NCBI RefSeq assembly: GCF_014839805.1
Contig: NC_051126.1
Coordinates: forward strand, 10,424,609-10,488,608
Direction: 5' to 3'
Length of the DNA stretch: 64,000 bases
Source of the DNA: Manduca sexta
Taxonomy: Eukaryota > Arthropoda > Insecta > Lepidoptera > Sphingidae
A program made the position numbers and the translations under genes. Below the pieces are notes generated by a model. It made no database searches, was not told where the DNA came from, and saw nothing but the letters and a program-made list of their open reading frames with translations. Positions 10,815-23,563 of this stretch are shown here, one piece after another; position 1 is the first letter of the stretch; the number at the start of each line of letters is the position of its first letter.

Positions 10815-13800
10815 AGAATTTTATTTTAGTGAAGAAAAAACTATTGTTGATACGGACACCAAAGTTTACGACTATAAACTTTCAGTACCTACCAAAATGC
10901 TTTGCCTTCACAAAAACAAAATAAGATGTTTACTTACGTAATAAAAAAAAAATTGAGCTAAACGTGTATAGGCGATTTGAAATTTAGAATTTGTTCAACT
11001 ACTTTTGTGGCTTTTAGGTTATATAACAACTTTTTAATAAACAAATTCTCTTCTACCCTCTAACAACGTGCATTATGAATATATTAAGTGGTCTTAAAGA
11101 AACATTCAAATTTGGATAGGCTCATCGATAATTCATGAAAGTTCGAACAAGGTGGTAAGCGATCGGTAGTTAGGTAGTAGTTAGAAGACCGCCCAAACCG
11201 CAAAGTACCCATACCGAAATTCGAAAACAGCAATGAAGTTAGCGTAGTTCGAATATGCGTAGATATTAGTGGTTTAGGATTGTGACAATAATTTATATAT
11301 TTTTAATATCAATTTATATTATTGTAACGCGAGCATAAGTAAAAACATTTTTTAAAAAGTTACATAGTTTTTTTATTGAGCTAATTATGATCAAATAAAA
11401 AAAAGTCTGTAAAAAGAAGATAAATAGAAAAAAAATAGCAAAATACTGAGGTGCCACGTTATATTTCACTTTTACATTTTTTTAAGTTGCTAAGCCTTTT
11501 CATCTTAAACGAAAAGTATTAATCACAGGATCCTTAGTTTTTCTCTAATTTTTAAAACTCCTTTTTTGATATTTAGCATAAGTGCTCAGAGCACAAACTT
11601 AATATCTGACTGCAAACAATTGTTTATGTTACCCGAGCATCCTCACCTTAACAATACCTCAGGGACATTTTGTTAGGCCCGACCCGCATTAACTGTAATG
11701 ACACCGGATTTGATAGCGCATTACAATATTTTTCATAAAAATATGAGCTTTGATCGGACCTGGAAGCGTGAGTAAGCAGCGTTTGACCTTTATAGACCTT
11801 TTGTATGATTTTTTTAGGGTCAAAATCCTTTGTGATGCCATGACATTAACTAACTCTCTTCGGAAGATGTATTAACGCCTTCACTCCTACAGTACTATTC
11901 ACTTCTACACATTCTAATGCCTTACTATTGTCTATTCTTCTAATATTTTGTTGGTCAAAACTAGGTAAAAACGTTTTGAAAAATATAAATAAATGTAATA
12001 CTATACTATGACGACATGGAGAACTATTGGCAGCGTAAGAAAGAGATAGCACGACGACTCCACTGTGTGCTCATTCATTGTCATAGCAGTTCTTATAGCT
12101 AGCAATTCCTTTTTTCAATTCATTTTGATGGTTTTCACATTATTTCTTTTTTGTATAATTGGCTGTTATGTAAAGATAATGTTCAAAATACACTACTCTT
12201 ATAAAATAATTTGCAGATGGGTATACTTTAGCTCCATTTTAATTGGCTATTTAACGTATATCGCCATTTTAGATATAAACGTTTGGTTAATTACAAATAA
12301 CTACGAAACGTGCTCATTATAGTGTCCAGTTTCTATACAAACGACCGATTCGCATAACGTTATCATAGTTTTACACAAACTCGTTACACGATTGAGGTTT
12401 ATTTGCGTCGAAATTTCGCATAAAGGTTACATACATGCTCTAATTAAACATTTGTATGAACCGCCATTTATGTTAATATAGACGATAAAAACGAAACGAT
12501 CTGCTAAACGAATTTGTTTATCGTTTATGTTAATGTAAAAAAAGGGGTAGGTAATAAAAATAGTTAATTTATTACAAAATTATTGTTGCATTAATTCCTA
12601 ACCCTTGATTTAGATACTCGCCGCGTACAAACGAATCGTCACGAATACGGGCTGTAAACTTATTCCGGTGTATTTGTTACTCATAATTCTTAGTCATATT
12701 TATTCGACAAGTTATTCGCCAATAGACTAAATGAGGCATTAGTTATTAAGTTTCAACTTATCGCTATAACACGATGTTCACTATATATACAAATATCATT
12801 TTTACGAAGTAGAAATTTTTGTCTACTACATACATTTCATAAATCGTGTAAATAATTTATATGTTTTTTTTTTGTATTTCGTTACGTTGTATTTTTTACC
12901 CAAAAATATCTGCCACGGAGCAAAACCTCGAACATACACAATGGGTTATAACAGGTACCGGAAAATATTAACACGACCTCTTATATCAAAATCTAATAAC
13001 GTTAATCTGAAGTTGTGTAGAGCGTAATTTAGCAGCACCTATGCCCAGCAATGGCCTCATTCCAACATCCGGCTTTCAAACCGTGAAGGGGCGAGGCAAA
13101 ACTTATCTTTTGATACAGATTTGGCTATAGCGTTAATTTCGTAGACCTAATAATTTAGCAAAATATATACTTTTATATTGTGTGCAGGGATTGTCGCTAA
13201 CTCAAGTTATGCATACATCATGTCATTAAAAACTAATCCGCTGGTCATCTTAAGTCTTTGATGCCACGGCCGTGTCAGTACACGAATGTGACTGCAGCTT
13301 TACAAGATTTCTGATAGAGATTGTCTTTTGATATTGGTCATCTGTTTAATTACTGACTAAATCCGTATTTTTTATCCACTGATTTAAAAATATACTAATA
13401 TAAATGCAAAAATTACTGAATATGTTACGCTTTCAGGGTTAAATTACTAAACTGATTTCAATGAAATTTACATGGGAATAGGCCTGATCCTTGTATAAAG
13501 TCATTGGCTACTTTTTTAAAATTACAAACCTCATTCTACGCTGAAGCTTGACGGAAAAATAAACAAAATAATTTCCCATGTACAAGCATTTTTTATTGAA
13601 TATAGAATGAGCCGTCCACAACAGGAGGTCATATTGGTACCCAAAACAGAGGTCTATTGACCCTGCGGCCGCTGCTTACATAACCAATGAGAACCCATTT
13701 ATCAAAGGATGCCCAATTGAATATCTGTTATCGACAACTTTATGTAATCAGCTGTTTGTATTTGCACGTTTCGGATGAGAAGGTAGTTGCATATTTTTGA

Positions 13801-13840
13801 ATAAATGAAACGAAAGATTTTAAATTTCAGTGCTTGCCAT
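10815..13840. other. About 3 kb of AT-rich DNA, no gene seen
   Basis: No element family recognised. A hydrophobic 85-codon plus-strand frame at 12065-12322 starts at GTG, not ATG. It looks like the phenylalanine- and isoleucine-rich translation expected from AT-rich DNA, so it is not called as a gene. Confidence 0.45.
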
Positions 13841-13841
13841 A

Positions 13842-14170
13842 TAATAATAATATATCAGCCCTGTATTATATACTTGCCCACTGCTGAGCACGGGCCTTCT
13901 CTACTACTGAGAGGAAGATTAGGCCTTAGTCCACCACGCTGGCCTAGTGCGGATTAGTAGACTTCACACACCTTTGAAATTCCTACAGAGAACTTCTCAG
14001 ATGTGCAGGTTTCCTCACGATGTTTTCCTTCACCGTTAAAGCGAACGATAAATTCACAAAAAATACACACATGATTTTAGAAAAGTCAGAGGTGTGTGCC
14101 CTTGGGATTAGAACCTGCGGACATTCGTCTCGGCAGTCCGTTCCACACCCAACTAGGCTATCGCCGCTTA
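13842..14170 (-). mobile_element. tRNA-derived SINE, family S1, with 14-bp target duplication
   Basis: The minus strand reads box A 'gatagcctagttgggtgtgg', then a box-B-like 'caggttctaatccc'. The full S1 body follows, down to 'cgtgctcagcagtgggcaag' and an ATT-rich tail. CAGTGCTTGCCATA (13828-13841) and CAGTGCTTGCTATA (14171-14184) flank it, differing at one base. It is the most complete S1 copy here. Confidence 0.85.
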
Positions 14171-14184
14171 CAGTGCTTGCTATA

Positions 14185-14444
14185 CCATGGGTTTTATTTT
14201 TGAACACAATAAAGCCAGTGTGTGCTCGGGTTGAAGGATATTGTAGCCAGTGTAACTATTGGACATAATAAGGCTTAACATCTCATGTCTGAGGAAGGCG
14301 AGCGCGGTGGAATACCAAGCAATACTTGGTCATTCAAGGTGATGGAAGGCGTTTCTGTTGTTTATAGGCGGTCATATCGCTTACCATCAGGCGAACGGCA
14401 AGCTCGACTCGTCATTCAAAGCAATAAAAAAAAAAAAAAAAAAT
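14185..14444 (+). repeat. Dispersed poly-A-tailed element
   Basis: 'ttgtagccagtgtaactatt', 'aggcttaacatctcatgtct' and 'cgcttaccatcaggcgaac' form a block often met in lepidopteran DNA (from memory). It ends in a 17-A run at about 14426-14442, as expected for an RNA-copied element. Whether it is a SINE or the 3' end of a LINE cannot be told from one copy. Confidence 0.5.
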
Positions 14445-14449
14445 TGAGG

Positions 14450-15535
14450 ATTTCGTCATTGCGATACAAGTCTCGATCTTAATGCAGTGGCCATTTTAAA
14501 CGGTGTAACAATTGAAATAAAAAATAGTATTGAAAAGCACATGAATTTAAAATATTGATACGTGAAACTCCGTGGCAGTTAAAAAAGAGGTACAATATAG
14601 CGTTCAAGAATAATCTTACTAGAAGTAAGAGTTTTTAAAATCATGTTATAATACTGGAGATTATCTCGAACATCCAAACATTAACTTATCCTTATAATGT
14701 TTACTATATATTAACTGTGGAGTAATTCGATACGTAATCCGTATCAGTATGCTAATTTCATTAACAGCGACACGCCATTTGAATCCTTAGAGGAAATATT
14801 TGTTAAGTAAACGGATCGTTGTATTCGATAACATTAGTTTAATCAAGTATAACAATCTTAATGATAAACATCTTGTAAAAGATACTATATTCCGTTATAT
14901 TGTTTGTGGGAATATATTGTTAACCAATTTTACAAAAAGTAAGTTCTCAATTTATGTGTTTGTATATATTTTTTTAATGTTCTTACACGGATTACTTGGA
15001 GAATTGTGGATCAATTTTCGTGATTACTTTTTTATTTAGTAATTTTATATAAATTTCATGAATGAAGGAAGTTTAACTATGAATGAGGACTATACCATGG
15101 CGTTGTACCTAAAGACTAATAAAGCATTACGTAACCGATTTATTGAAGTCCTACCCTGCCTGTCTGACAAAGATTTCCAACTTTTGAATCGTATTAGTTG
15201 GCGGAATATAATTTTCATAGTAGATTCTCCGTAATGGATTATCCCACTATTCTTGGATATAACCTATATCTGGGACATAGATTATTTGTGCGTCAAATAT
15301 CACACAAATTCATTCAACAGCTCATGCATTTACGTTTAACGAACATCCAAACGTATTATTATAATTCGTATTATTATTTATATATTAATATACGTTATTA
15401 TAATGCGGAAAATAAAGCATTATTATCCGCATCTCCGCATCCGCATCCCTAAAACGGACTTATAGTAACAGCGAAAATTTTGCACGAATTTATTCTTAAA
15501 GAACGGACTAAATATAGTAGTAGCTCACGTAATCA
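14450..15535. other. No gene seen
   Basis: AT-rich sequence with tandem TTATTA patches near 15350-15420. No supported gene. Confidence 0.45.
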
Positions 15536-15539
15536 TGTC

Positions 15540-15655
15540 GTGTTCTGGGATCAGCTTGTGTACATCCCGTTCCAACAGCCGGCATAATTGTGTCGATTGT
15601 CGAGGGGTAATCATCTCTCAGTCGACATCCTGTAGGAACCCACTCCAGTTAGTAT
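15540..15655 (-). repeat. Dispersed repeat R3 copy
   Basis: On the minus strand: 'gatgattacccctcgacaat', 'cgacacaattatgccggct' and 'gttggaacgggatgtacac', matching R3. The 'gatcccagaacacgacatga' end is also shared with the 46.2 and 61.3 kb copies. Confidence 0.65.
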
Positions 15656-15659
15656 AAAA

Positions 15660-16195
15660 AAAAATGAAGTAGATTGCAAATTCAACGATCAAAATGCAAA
15701 TTCAAAGTTTACTAAGCACATAAACAAACACACATCCCTTACTGCAAGAACAGAGATAATAGAGTGCATTGCACACTCATCAATACCTTTTTATTAATTT
15801 TCTCTTCAATAATAGCATTACTAACAAAGATATATTATGATATATGCTTTTCGATGAGCTCTGTTGATTATGTACTTGGCTAACATGCTGCTAGAGATTT
15901 ATGATTTAGAATTATTATTATCGTATTAGAGAAGTATTATGACCAGCGACTTTTGCTGTTGTTATAATTTTTTTAAAAAGGAACACATCATGGCCAATAC
16001 ATTAGAATTATAATTATTTATTTTTTCAAAGATTCGTCTTATTTAAAAATGTTCACTTACATAATAGAACTTATCATGTTATCTACATTGCTAACTGGAA
16101 TGAAAGAAACCAAAGTAAAAACATCACTATAACCTACATCTTTATTGCGTCTGAAATTGGTACAAAAATTGAGCTTCACGGAAAATGAGCAAACC
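15660..16195. other. No gene seen
   Basis: AT-rich. The piece 15720-15900 ('gagtgcattgcacactcat', 'tacttggctaacatgctg') weakly resembles the dispersed repeat at 48985-49165. Confidence 0.35.
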
Positions 16196-16222
16196 AACGG
16201 TCCTACGTAGTATCGAATCTGA

Positions 16223-16413
16223 AAAATTGCATTTTACAGATTCAATACTTTACGTAGGGACCGTGAAATAAACTTCGCTTGTTTAGTATTAATTACCATG
16301 GCGATAAGCACTTCGATCCTTATTGTCTTAAATAAATGCAGTTCATTTTAATAAGGACCGTTTAAATATCGACAGTCCCTACGTAAAGTATTGAATCTGC
16401 AAAATGCAATTTT
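16223..16413. repeat. 39-bp inverted repeat around TACGTA motifs
   Basis: 16223-16261 and 16375-16413 are reverse complements with one mismatch. A third, partial inverted relative (cctacgtagtatcgaatctg) lies just left at 16202. The arms enclose a 113-bp loop that starts 'cgtgaaataaacttcgcttg'. The layout suggests a foldback element or MITE core, but no flanking duplication is apparent. Confidence 0.55.
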
Positions 16414-16777
16414 GCTAATAACGTAGGAACCATCTAAACATTACTTGCCCTTTAAACACCGAAGATCGTGCAAGTGTTTGGTATCTAAATTCATGCGACC
16501 ACTTTGAGATTGTCGCTTGGCTTACTCGAATGTGCCGCAACGTGCACTAAGCCGTGATTCTCACTAACGAACTATTCTGCAATAGCCAGCGGTTCGATAG
16601 CGCACCGTCGAATCTACAGAACAACTAATTAATGCGCTTCAAGTTAGTATGTTTGCCAAGAATTGTGCGCAGTTAATTTAGCTTACCTCAAGGCATTAAT
16701 GTTTGGGGTCGGTTAAAATTAGTCAAATTCGACTGGAAATAACGTGTTATTCCTTTTTTATTGGTTTTATAAAATAA

Positions 16778-17214
16778 CTAGCTATTGCTCGCGGCTTCCC
16801 CCGAGCAAACTGGTTTTCCGGGGTACAAAGTAGCCCATGTCCTTTCTATGCTCTCAAATTATCTCCATACCAAATTTCATTGAAATGCTTTGGGAAATTT
16901 TTGAGTTTATCGCGTTCAGATAGGAAGACAGATGCGACAGGGAACTTTGTCTCATATTATATTTTGAAACTTATTAAGGGGTACAATTCCATTATACATA
17001 ATTGTTGCGTAACATTAATCTGTTACGCAGCGCACACAACGGAAGCTCTCAAAATGCTCCGCTCTTATTGGTCACAGCGTGATGTTATATAGCCCATAGC
17101 CTTCCTTGATAAATGGACATCTAACATCAAAGATTTTTTTTAATTCGTTCCAGCAGTTCCTGAGATAAGGGCGTTCAAATAAACAAACACTCCAGCTCTA
17201 TATAATAGTATAGA
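16778..17214 (-). mobile_element. Non-autonomous Helitron (437 bp)
   Basis: The minus strand begins A|TCTATACTATTATATAGAGC and ends GAGCAATAGCTAG|T. That is 5' TC and 3' CTAG inserted between host A and T, the Helitron rule. A GC-rich hairpin (gctcgcgg...ccgagc) precedes CTAG. The internal block 'cagcgtgatgttatatagcc' is shared with the Helitron at 31845-33918, which has it in tandem. No Rep/helicase coding sequence is present, so it would depend on an autonomous partner. Confidence 0.8.
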
Positions 17215-18935
17215 TTTAAGAGTTAAGGTCATAGCTTTAGTTCTAATAGTAAATAACATTTAGGGCTTACTTTTTTTAGAAAAATGTCTGGTAATAGTGA
17301 ATTTGTTTTGCTTTACACTTAATCTGATCAAAGTAATTTTTAACGGATTCTACAGAATTGAAATAAAGTAGTTTTTTGTTAATGTTGGTTCACATATCCA
17401 AGTCACGAATATTTGATGGAGATTTATAGACAAGTAATTTATAACAAAGGCTTAAATATTTAGAATATTTATTTTCCTACTGTATTGCTAAGCTGAATTG
17501 AACTTATATGCGAAGAAGAAATTGAGAATGAAAGAAGTTGGACAACTGCAGTGACATTTTTCTATCTTGCCGGTTTGTTCTTAAAAAGGCAAAAAATGCA
17601 CGTGAAAAGCTGCAATGAAACGATGAAACCGTAATACTCGAATTAATTCATTGCTAAAGGAATGCCTTGACTATCAAACGCTCAGAGAATATTGTCTCTT
17701 GAAGTTTATTAAATGTAGAAAATTTACCACTTAATACCATCAAGGGATTTTTCTCGAACTACTTTGTTAATACTTTCGTCTTAGATTTCTGTAGTTATTC
17801 TCTTACTTTCAAAAGTATTTAAAATTCTCAATACGTCGAGATGATTTGAACTGAAACGTGATTAAAATTGAAATTAGTTATGTTTGAAAGAATATTTTAT
17901 CTTTTTCAAGATGCTGCAATATCAACTTTATTGCAATAAGGTTAAAAGTATGAAAGCAATTTCGTGATTGGTATTTAAATTATGAAATTTATATCTAACT
18001 TTTCATACCATTCAAAAGGTATTTTATTAGAGATGAATAAGGAGAATTTCGTTAAAAAAACCCTGTAAATATTTTACCAATTGTTCATCTTTCTTATTCA
18101 ATAGTTTTCGAGTCCATTTATTTATAACAATAAAATAAATATTTCCTAAAGTAATAATCGAGTTACCAATTAGAATCACCAGCGGTTTCGAGACATGTAA
18201 TTGATCAATGTCTTATTCGTAAACACCTTCTAGTTAAATGAATATATTGCTGCTTGCATCATGGCTCTCGAATCTCGAATGTGCTTACCATGCTCTCCGT
18301 CCGGCGAGATGACCTCTCCGCATAATGAAAATGGATATTACCAAGATCAAATCTGTTGTGTTTACTCGACCATGCATTCATTTAAATTCAGAATTTTGTC
18401 CGCTGCAAAGTTTTCGGTAATTTAAAAATGAGACATTGCTATGGATTTTTGTGTTATTTTTATGACTAGTTATGATAAATTGGGGTTGCTAGCGCCTTTA
18501 TTGATATGATTAAGGGTGAATAACATTTTAATATGATTTATTCATGCGCTTTATGATATTAACACTGGCTTCTGCACGGATTTTTTCTCATACTTTCTTG
18601 TGTTATTGGAGTATTGATTTTAACTAACAATTTCCTCTATCTATTATAATACCTATAAGCATATTATGCTAAACAACAAGCGTCTGGGATTAAGCCCGAT
18701 CGGCGTCTGTACAAACACGGTACGTGATGGCAGTCAGTCATTTGTCTTCAAGCGTTGATTATTCAGTTAAATAAATATACCTATTGAAATATATTTTATA
18801 TTAATTTATATGTTACACTGATCGTAGGATGTATGTGGAGTTCCCAGTACGTTGTTTCATTATAAAACGTAAAAACCATTTAAACCATTTTTTTTCTACA
18901 TACACATAAAAATAAAAAATATGAAGGTATAAAAA
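17215..18935. other. About 1.7 kb of AT-rich DNA, no gene seen
   Basis: No recognised element or coding frame. Confidence 0.45.
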
Positions 18936-18936
18936 A

Positions 18937-18984
18937 GACACACACATACACGCACGCACGCACGCACACACACACACACACACA
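18937..18984. repeat. (CA)n / (CGCA)n microsatellite
   Basis: Runs of ACAC with an internal CGCACGCACGCA block, about 48 bp. The alternating purine-pyrimidine sequence is uninterrupted after 18955. Confidence 0.9.
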
Positions 18985-19137
18985 GTTAACAATATGCGAC
19001 AGATTTGTTTTGAAACAAATCCGCCGTATGCCTAAAAACAGGTCTAAAAACGTTTTCGACACCCACGAGCGACGATCATTTACCATCAAATTGGGTGGTA
19101 GTTCTGCTTTTGGACGATGTAGAGAATTATGGAATAT

Positions 19138-19312
19138 ATCAGTGGCGGAGAGTCCATATAACACGATTCCAGCCGGCCTCCCTTTCGTAACATATGTAAA
19201 ATGTAATTATCATTAGAACGATTTGCAGACCACATTTATGCATATCCGTAGTACTTATATATTGTTTCGGGTTCCCTTTTGAAAAATATCACCCCTCGCC
19301 TTGATACATTCA
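19138..19312 (+). repeat. Dispersed repeat X copy
   Basis: Key blocks are 'gagtccatataacacgattc', 'cagccggcctccctttcgta', 'aacgatttgcagaccacatt' and 'cgggttcccttttgaaaa'. The same order recurs at 22.8/23.8, 31.7/33.9, 55.6, 59.0 and 61.8 kb. It is about 175 bp with no frame or termini I can assign, so its class is unknown. It has been hit repeatedly by younger elements. Confidence 0.65.
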
Positions 19313-19314
19313 TG

Positions 19315-20135
19315 TTTGTCCGGAGAAGTATTGCAAGTTTTAAGAGGGTAATTTTGGTAATGCATTGAGAGTGTTTGGTAAATTCAATCATATCATAAAT
19401 GGAATAGATGAGTTACCCATCACTTATATGACTTTTTCTACTACCAAGTACCAATTGACAAGTTACAACTTGATACATTACACCTTGAACGATATTGTAG
19501 GGTGTAATTATTGGAATGAACATTAAATATTTCAGGAAATTTAATGTTTACATTAGTGCAGTGCCAAACAAAGTTTTAATGCTAAGTGCTTAGAGTCCGC
19601 TATCGTTTATGGCGAAGGAGAAATTAATATCCATGCATTTCTAATTCGACGTTCAGTAATGCAAAGACCTTGTAAAGGCTATCTGAATGCAAACGAAATA
19701 TTGTAGCCGATAGCTCAATTGACTGGCTCTTACTCGAGATAGAATTTCCACATAGTGTTATAACAATAACATTGTTCGGTCGATAAGAATTAATTATAAA
19801 GGACCGTATCCACAACGTTGTTTTGCTAGTTTGCGATATTGTGTTATGATATTGTTGTCTTTAATGCTAACACTTTTTGTTATTCTATCATTTCCTACCT
19901 CCAGGTAGGACGGTTTTAGGTGCAAAATCCTCTTCAAAGGAAGGTTCTAGATGCAAACTCACCAATAAAATTCTGTAAAATCTTGAACAGTCGTTGTGTT
20001 AAAATAGACTTACATTATGACAGAGACGGAAAATTATATAAAAAAATATTAAGCCTTTCTGTAAGAAATTATTAAATTTTGAAGCATTGTGTTTATTCGG
20101 AATTTTTTAAAATAAATTTTTTCTCATGTTTACCC
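19315..20135. other. No gene seen
   Basis: AT-rich sequence with no supported feature. Confidence 0.4.
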
Positions 20136-20139
20136 GAAT

Positions 20140-20260
20140 TTTAGATATTAAATTAAACTATTTTACCGTTTTTATCACGTTTTTTATGTTATAATGTTCT
20201 CCCTATGTTTGAGACTTTGCAGCCTTCGTGATCGTGTCCGCCTGGTGACTTCTAAGACTC
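20140..20260. mobile_element. Penelope-like terminal repeat remnant (P4)
   Basis: 'attaaattaaactatttta', 'gttctccctatgtttgagac' and 'tttgcagccttcgtgatcg' match one arm of the foldback family. The second arm is missing. Confidence 0.5.
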
Positions 20261-20264
20261 ACTA

Positions 20265-21625
20265 AAAAGAAAGAAGAAAGTCGTGGCTTTGCAATATATG
20301 GTAGCGGACTAGAATAAAAACGGTTAAAGAACTCTTCCGACTACCCAACTATAAGAAAGTTTAAGGAATTTACTACCTTCAGTAATAGAGAGGCACCTAA
20401 AGAAGATCTTTTAGGGCAAGCATGGTTGCAATTTGTATCAGATTCTTCTCTCGGCTACGGCAAAGCTAAATAAGGATTATGATTTTAGTATTATCTTTGT
20501 TCGTGTATACCAATCTGTATCCTAGAATACCTCACTACTTATAATATTATGTTTATAAATAAGTTGTACCTTTTTTCATGCATTATCAAAAGTATATTTC
20601 TTATATAAGTAGAATGGAAAAAAAGCATTTCCTCAGATTTTATAGACTAATCCCCGAAGAAAAGAATATTTAAATATGGAACATGTTTTAAGATTAATGT
20701 CACGTATGAAAATCTGAAGCACGCCTTTCAACTTTCATTTATTACACCCGGCGCAGTTTCGGGCAATTTATGAGGCTGTTGGATCAAATGTTTGCACAAA
20801 CATTGGTGTTTGGTTGCCTCGGGCGGTCACGTTCGGTAGCCGGATATAACGTTGGCGATTCATGCAATACTCAGTTATTAGTGTAAAAATAATTATATGT
20901 GGTTTATTGCGTTGAGATTATTATTAATTTTAATTGCTGCTCATTATTTAAATGCTTCGGTTTTATGAATTCGTTGAATTAAAGCGTAGTAATGACTGAT
21001 TTTTTGACATCACTTCACTTATTTTGTGCTTCAAGGTCGCAGCCATCAATGAATGTGAGATTGCATATTAACTGGTGGATTGGTGCATACACATTATCAA
21101 TATGAATATCGAATTATGTGTATGCTAATTTATTGATACATTGTGTAGCAAATTTATTTTTTATTTTATTTCACAGAGTGGTCTATGGTGGGCGGCGTGT
21201 TGCGTTTGTCTAGTTGTAATAAATATTTATCTATAGTCAAGTTAAGGAAGTAAGCGAACATTAACATAATTGAATAAGGCGGTTTTCTTCCTACATTTGT
21301 GAAGACATCAGACGCAGAGACGCTCGCAAATAAACGGGGATTTGTGATTGATCTCTGCTAAAGTAAAGAATGTATGATAATTAAGGCCATAGGCGCCGCC
21401 AATACTATTTTAAGAAGGTGTATTTGCATCTACACACTATAGTAAAACTACATAAAGTTATTAAATTTATTTATTCTTTTTTAAATAAAAATCGTGCGGC
21501 TATTTGTATATGCTAAACTATAATAAAACCTTTGTGGTCGAATTCCCATTGTCATTCAGTTATTTGTATTGTGATTTGTTCCAGACAGGGGCGTACACCC
21601 CCTTGCACCCCCCTCCCGGCGCCCA
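20265..21625. other. No gene seen
   Basis: AT-rich apart from a GC-richer patch at 20740-20870, in which I recognise nothing. Confidence 0.4.
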
Positions 21626-21628
21626 TGG

Positions 21629-21976
21629 TCAGGGCCTGTTTCACAACTTCGGAGTGAATACTACTCACATTAATGTATATTCGCTCAAAACACAAAATTC
21701 ATACTCTCATCTATTCTCCAAAACAATTTTTTTCTAACACAAAAAAAATAATTAAAAGAAATATTAAACGTCCTTCAAAAACCACTCAAAACCAAAAAAT
21801 AATTTCTCATAACAGGTTTATACTGGATAATAATTTTGGAGTGGGTGCCTAATTAAAATTGTTAGTTTTTTGAAGTCGGTTAATAAATAGTAATAAAAAG
21901 AGTACTACCTACATTAGCCATTTAATACGATAACTGTCAAATAAAATTGACTTAAAGCTTGGGAAACAGGCCCTAA
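21629..21976. mobile_element. MITE with GGGCCTGTTTC terminal inverted repeat
   Basis: 'agggcctgtttcacaacttc' on the left and 'cttgggaaacaggccct' on the right are inverted copies about 350 bp apart. A left-end fragment of the same family ('cacaacttctgagtaaata') lies at about 40811-40860. There is no transposase frame. The superfamily is not determined because the duplication is unclear. Confidence 0.5.
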
Positions 21977-22342
21977 TATATTTGACGTTACAGTTATAGA
22001 AGCTCTAAACCTTGGGGAAACACAAACTTTAATCAAGATATTAAGGAGCGGCTCAAATTTTAGCAAATTGTGGCCAGAAACACTACAATAATACTGACCG
22101 TTCCTGAAGTTACTAAAACAATTGTCAGAAGTGCAGTTTGTCAGCAATAAGTTGACAGCGTCTACGCGAAGCCGTAGCATCATCTATCTGTTATTTAATT
22201 GCTTTTGGGAAGTTCGACATTTCGATCCGCCATTTTGGATCTACGTTGAAACTTGTTATGAATACGCGATCAAAGAATTAGCATAATGGCCGCTAGCTGA
22301 TGCTTGAAGTATCATCGTCTCTATTATCATTTTGTACTTTCA

Positions 22343-22552
22343 TCTATACATATTATAAAATAAAGTTCTCTTTTCTGTCTGTCTGTATGTTATCGATTTT
22401 CTCAAAATCTACTGAACGGATTTTTATGAAATTTGGTATGGGGATAGTTTGTGACCCTGGGAAGGTTTTAGTTTTTAACCCGGGAATATATATAGCGGGA
22501 CTTTTATCCCGGAAAACTCTTTCACGCGGGCGAAGTCGCGAGCAAAAGCTAG
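22343..22552 (+). mobile_element. Non-autonomous Helitron (210 bp)
   Basis: Starts A|TCTATACATATTATAAAAT and ends GAGCAAAAGCTAG|T, the Helitron 5' TC and 3' CTAG with host A/T. The hairpin 'gcgggcgaagtcgcgagc' lies just before CTAG. The middle ('ttatgaaatttggtatgggg', 'ccctgggaaggttttagttt') is shared with 33.8 kb. The two open frames that cover it are chance readings of the repeat. Confidence 0.8.
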
Positions 22553-22823
22553 TAAAAAATAAAATCGACAAGCAATTTTACCCATTCTTTACTTCGTGTT
22601 ATCCTAAAGCATAATTCTATCAGAAATGGATCGATGGTTTTTACTTACTCAAGCGAATACTGCCAGAGAGTGTGAGGGAGATGTAGCGATAATGCGGTCT
22701 ATGTTGGAAATGTAGCTATAATGCTAAAAAAACCTCATTGAATGCTCAGTCGTTTTTTGTCTTTGTACATAGTATAGTATTGTGAAGGTATCAGCGGCGA
22801 TGGGTCCATATAACCCGATATCT

Positions 22824-23554
22824 TAGTCCATTGAAATGTTACATTTTTTAGGCCTTACCTTGCGTTTTTTAGAGGACGCAATTTTATTTTTTAGAAGCGT
22901 AGGGGGGGTCAGTGTTAAGCTAAAACCAAGTTTGTGGGGTCGCCACCCTTGTCCCACGGCCGCCATCTTGGTTTGAAATGGTTTTTACGATGTATCTCTT
23001 AAACTATTTATCTGACAAAAAAAAATTATAAACATTTTTTGTTGCAAATTAAATTCTCTACAACTTTGGTCTAGTAACTTTTGTCGTAGAACTATAAATA
23101 AAAAGTTATAAGCGAAAATGTTAAGAAATTCAATGTTAAGCAATGTCCATTGCAACGTCATCAGAACGTGTGTTTATAAGGTTCATAATACGTACAACAC
23201 AAACCCGCGGTTGTCGGCTTGTACGCGAATTACTTGGATCCTGAATCGCTTTGGGACAGATGAAGCAATTGCTTAACATTTTTGCTTATAACTTTTTTAT
23301 TTATAGTTAGTTCTACGACAAAAGTTACTGGACCAAAGTTGTAGAGAATTTAATTTGCAACAAAAAAAGTTTATATTTTTTTTTTGTTAGATAAATAGTT
23401 TAAGAAAAAACCATTTCAACCCAAGATGGCGGCCGGACAAGGTGGCGACCCCACAAACTTGGTTGTAGCTTTACACTGACCCCCCCTACACTTCTAAAAA
23501 ATAAAATTGCGTCCTCTAAAAAACGCAACCCCAAATGTAACTTTTCAATGGACT
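22824..23554. mobile_element. 731-bp foldback element
   Basis: Arms of about 290-300 bp are near-perfect reverse complements. 'tagtccattgaaatgttaca' starts the left arm and 'gtaacttttcaatggact' ends the right. Matching internal blocks are 'tttagaggacgcaattttat' and 'caagtttgtggggtcgcca'. A 140-bp GC-richer loop holds 'acccgcggttgtcggcttg'. ATCT stands on both sides (22820-22823, 23555-23558), the likely target duplication; TA would be the alternative reading. It encodes nothing recognisable. Confidence 0.75.
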
Positions 23555-23563
23555 ATCTGTCAA

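Noticed and set aside
12065..12322. 85-codon hydrophobic frame as a membrane protein
   Set aside because: It starts at GTG, and its Phe/Ile/Leu content is what AT-rich DNA gives by chance. No loop charge pattern or homology is recognisable.
18880..19164. Cys/Val-rich minus-strand frame over the CA repeat
   Set aside because: It is created by the (CA)n microsatellite; the same applies to the Cys/Ala frame at 40759-40998.
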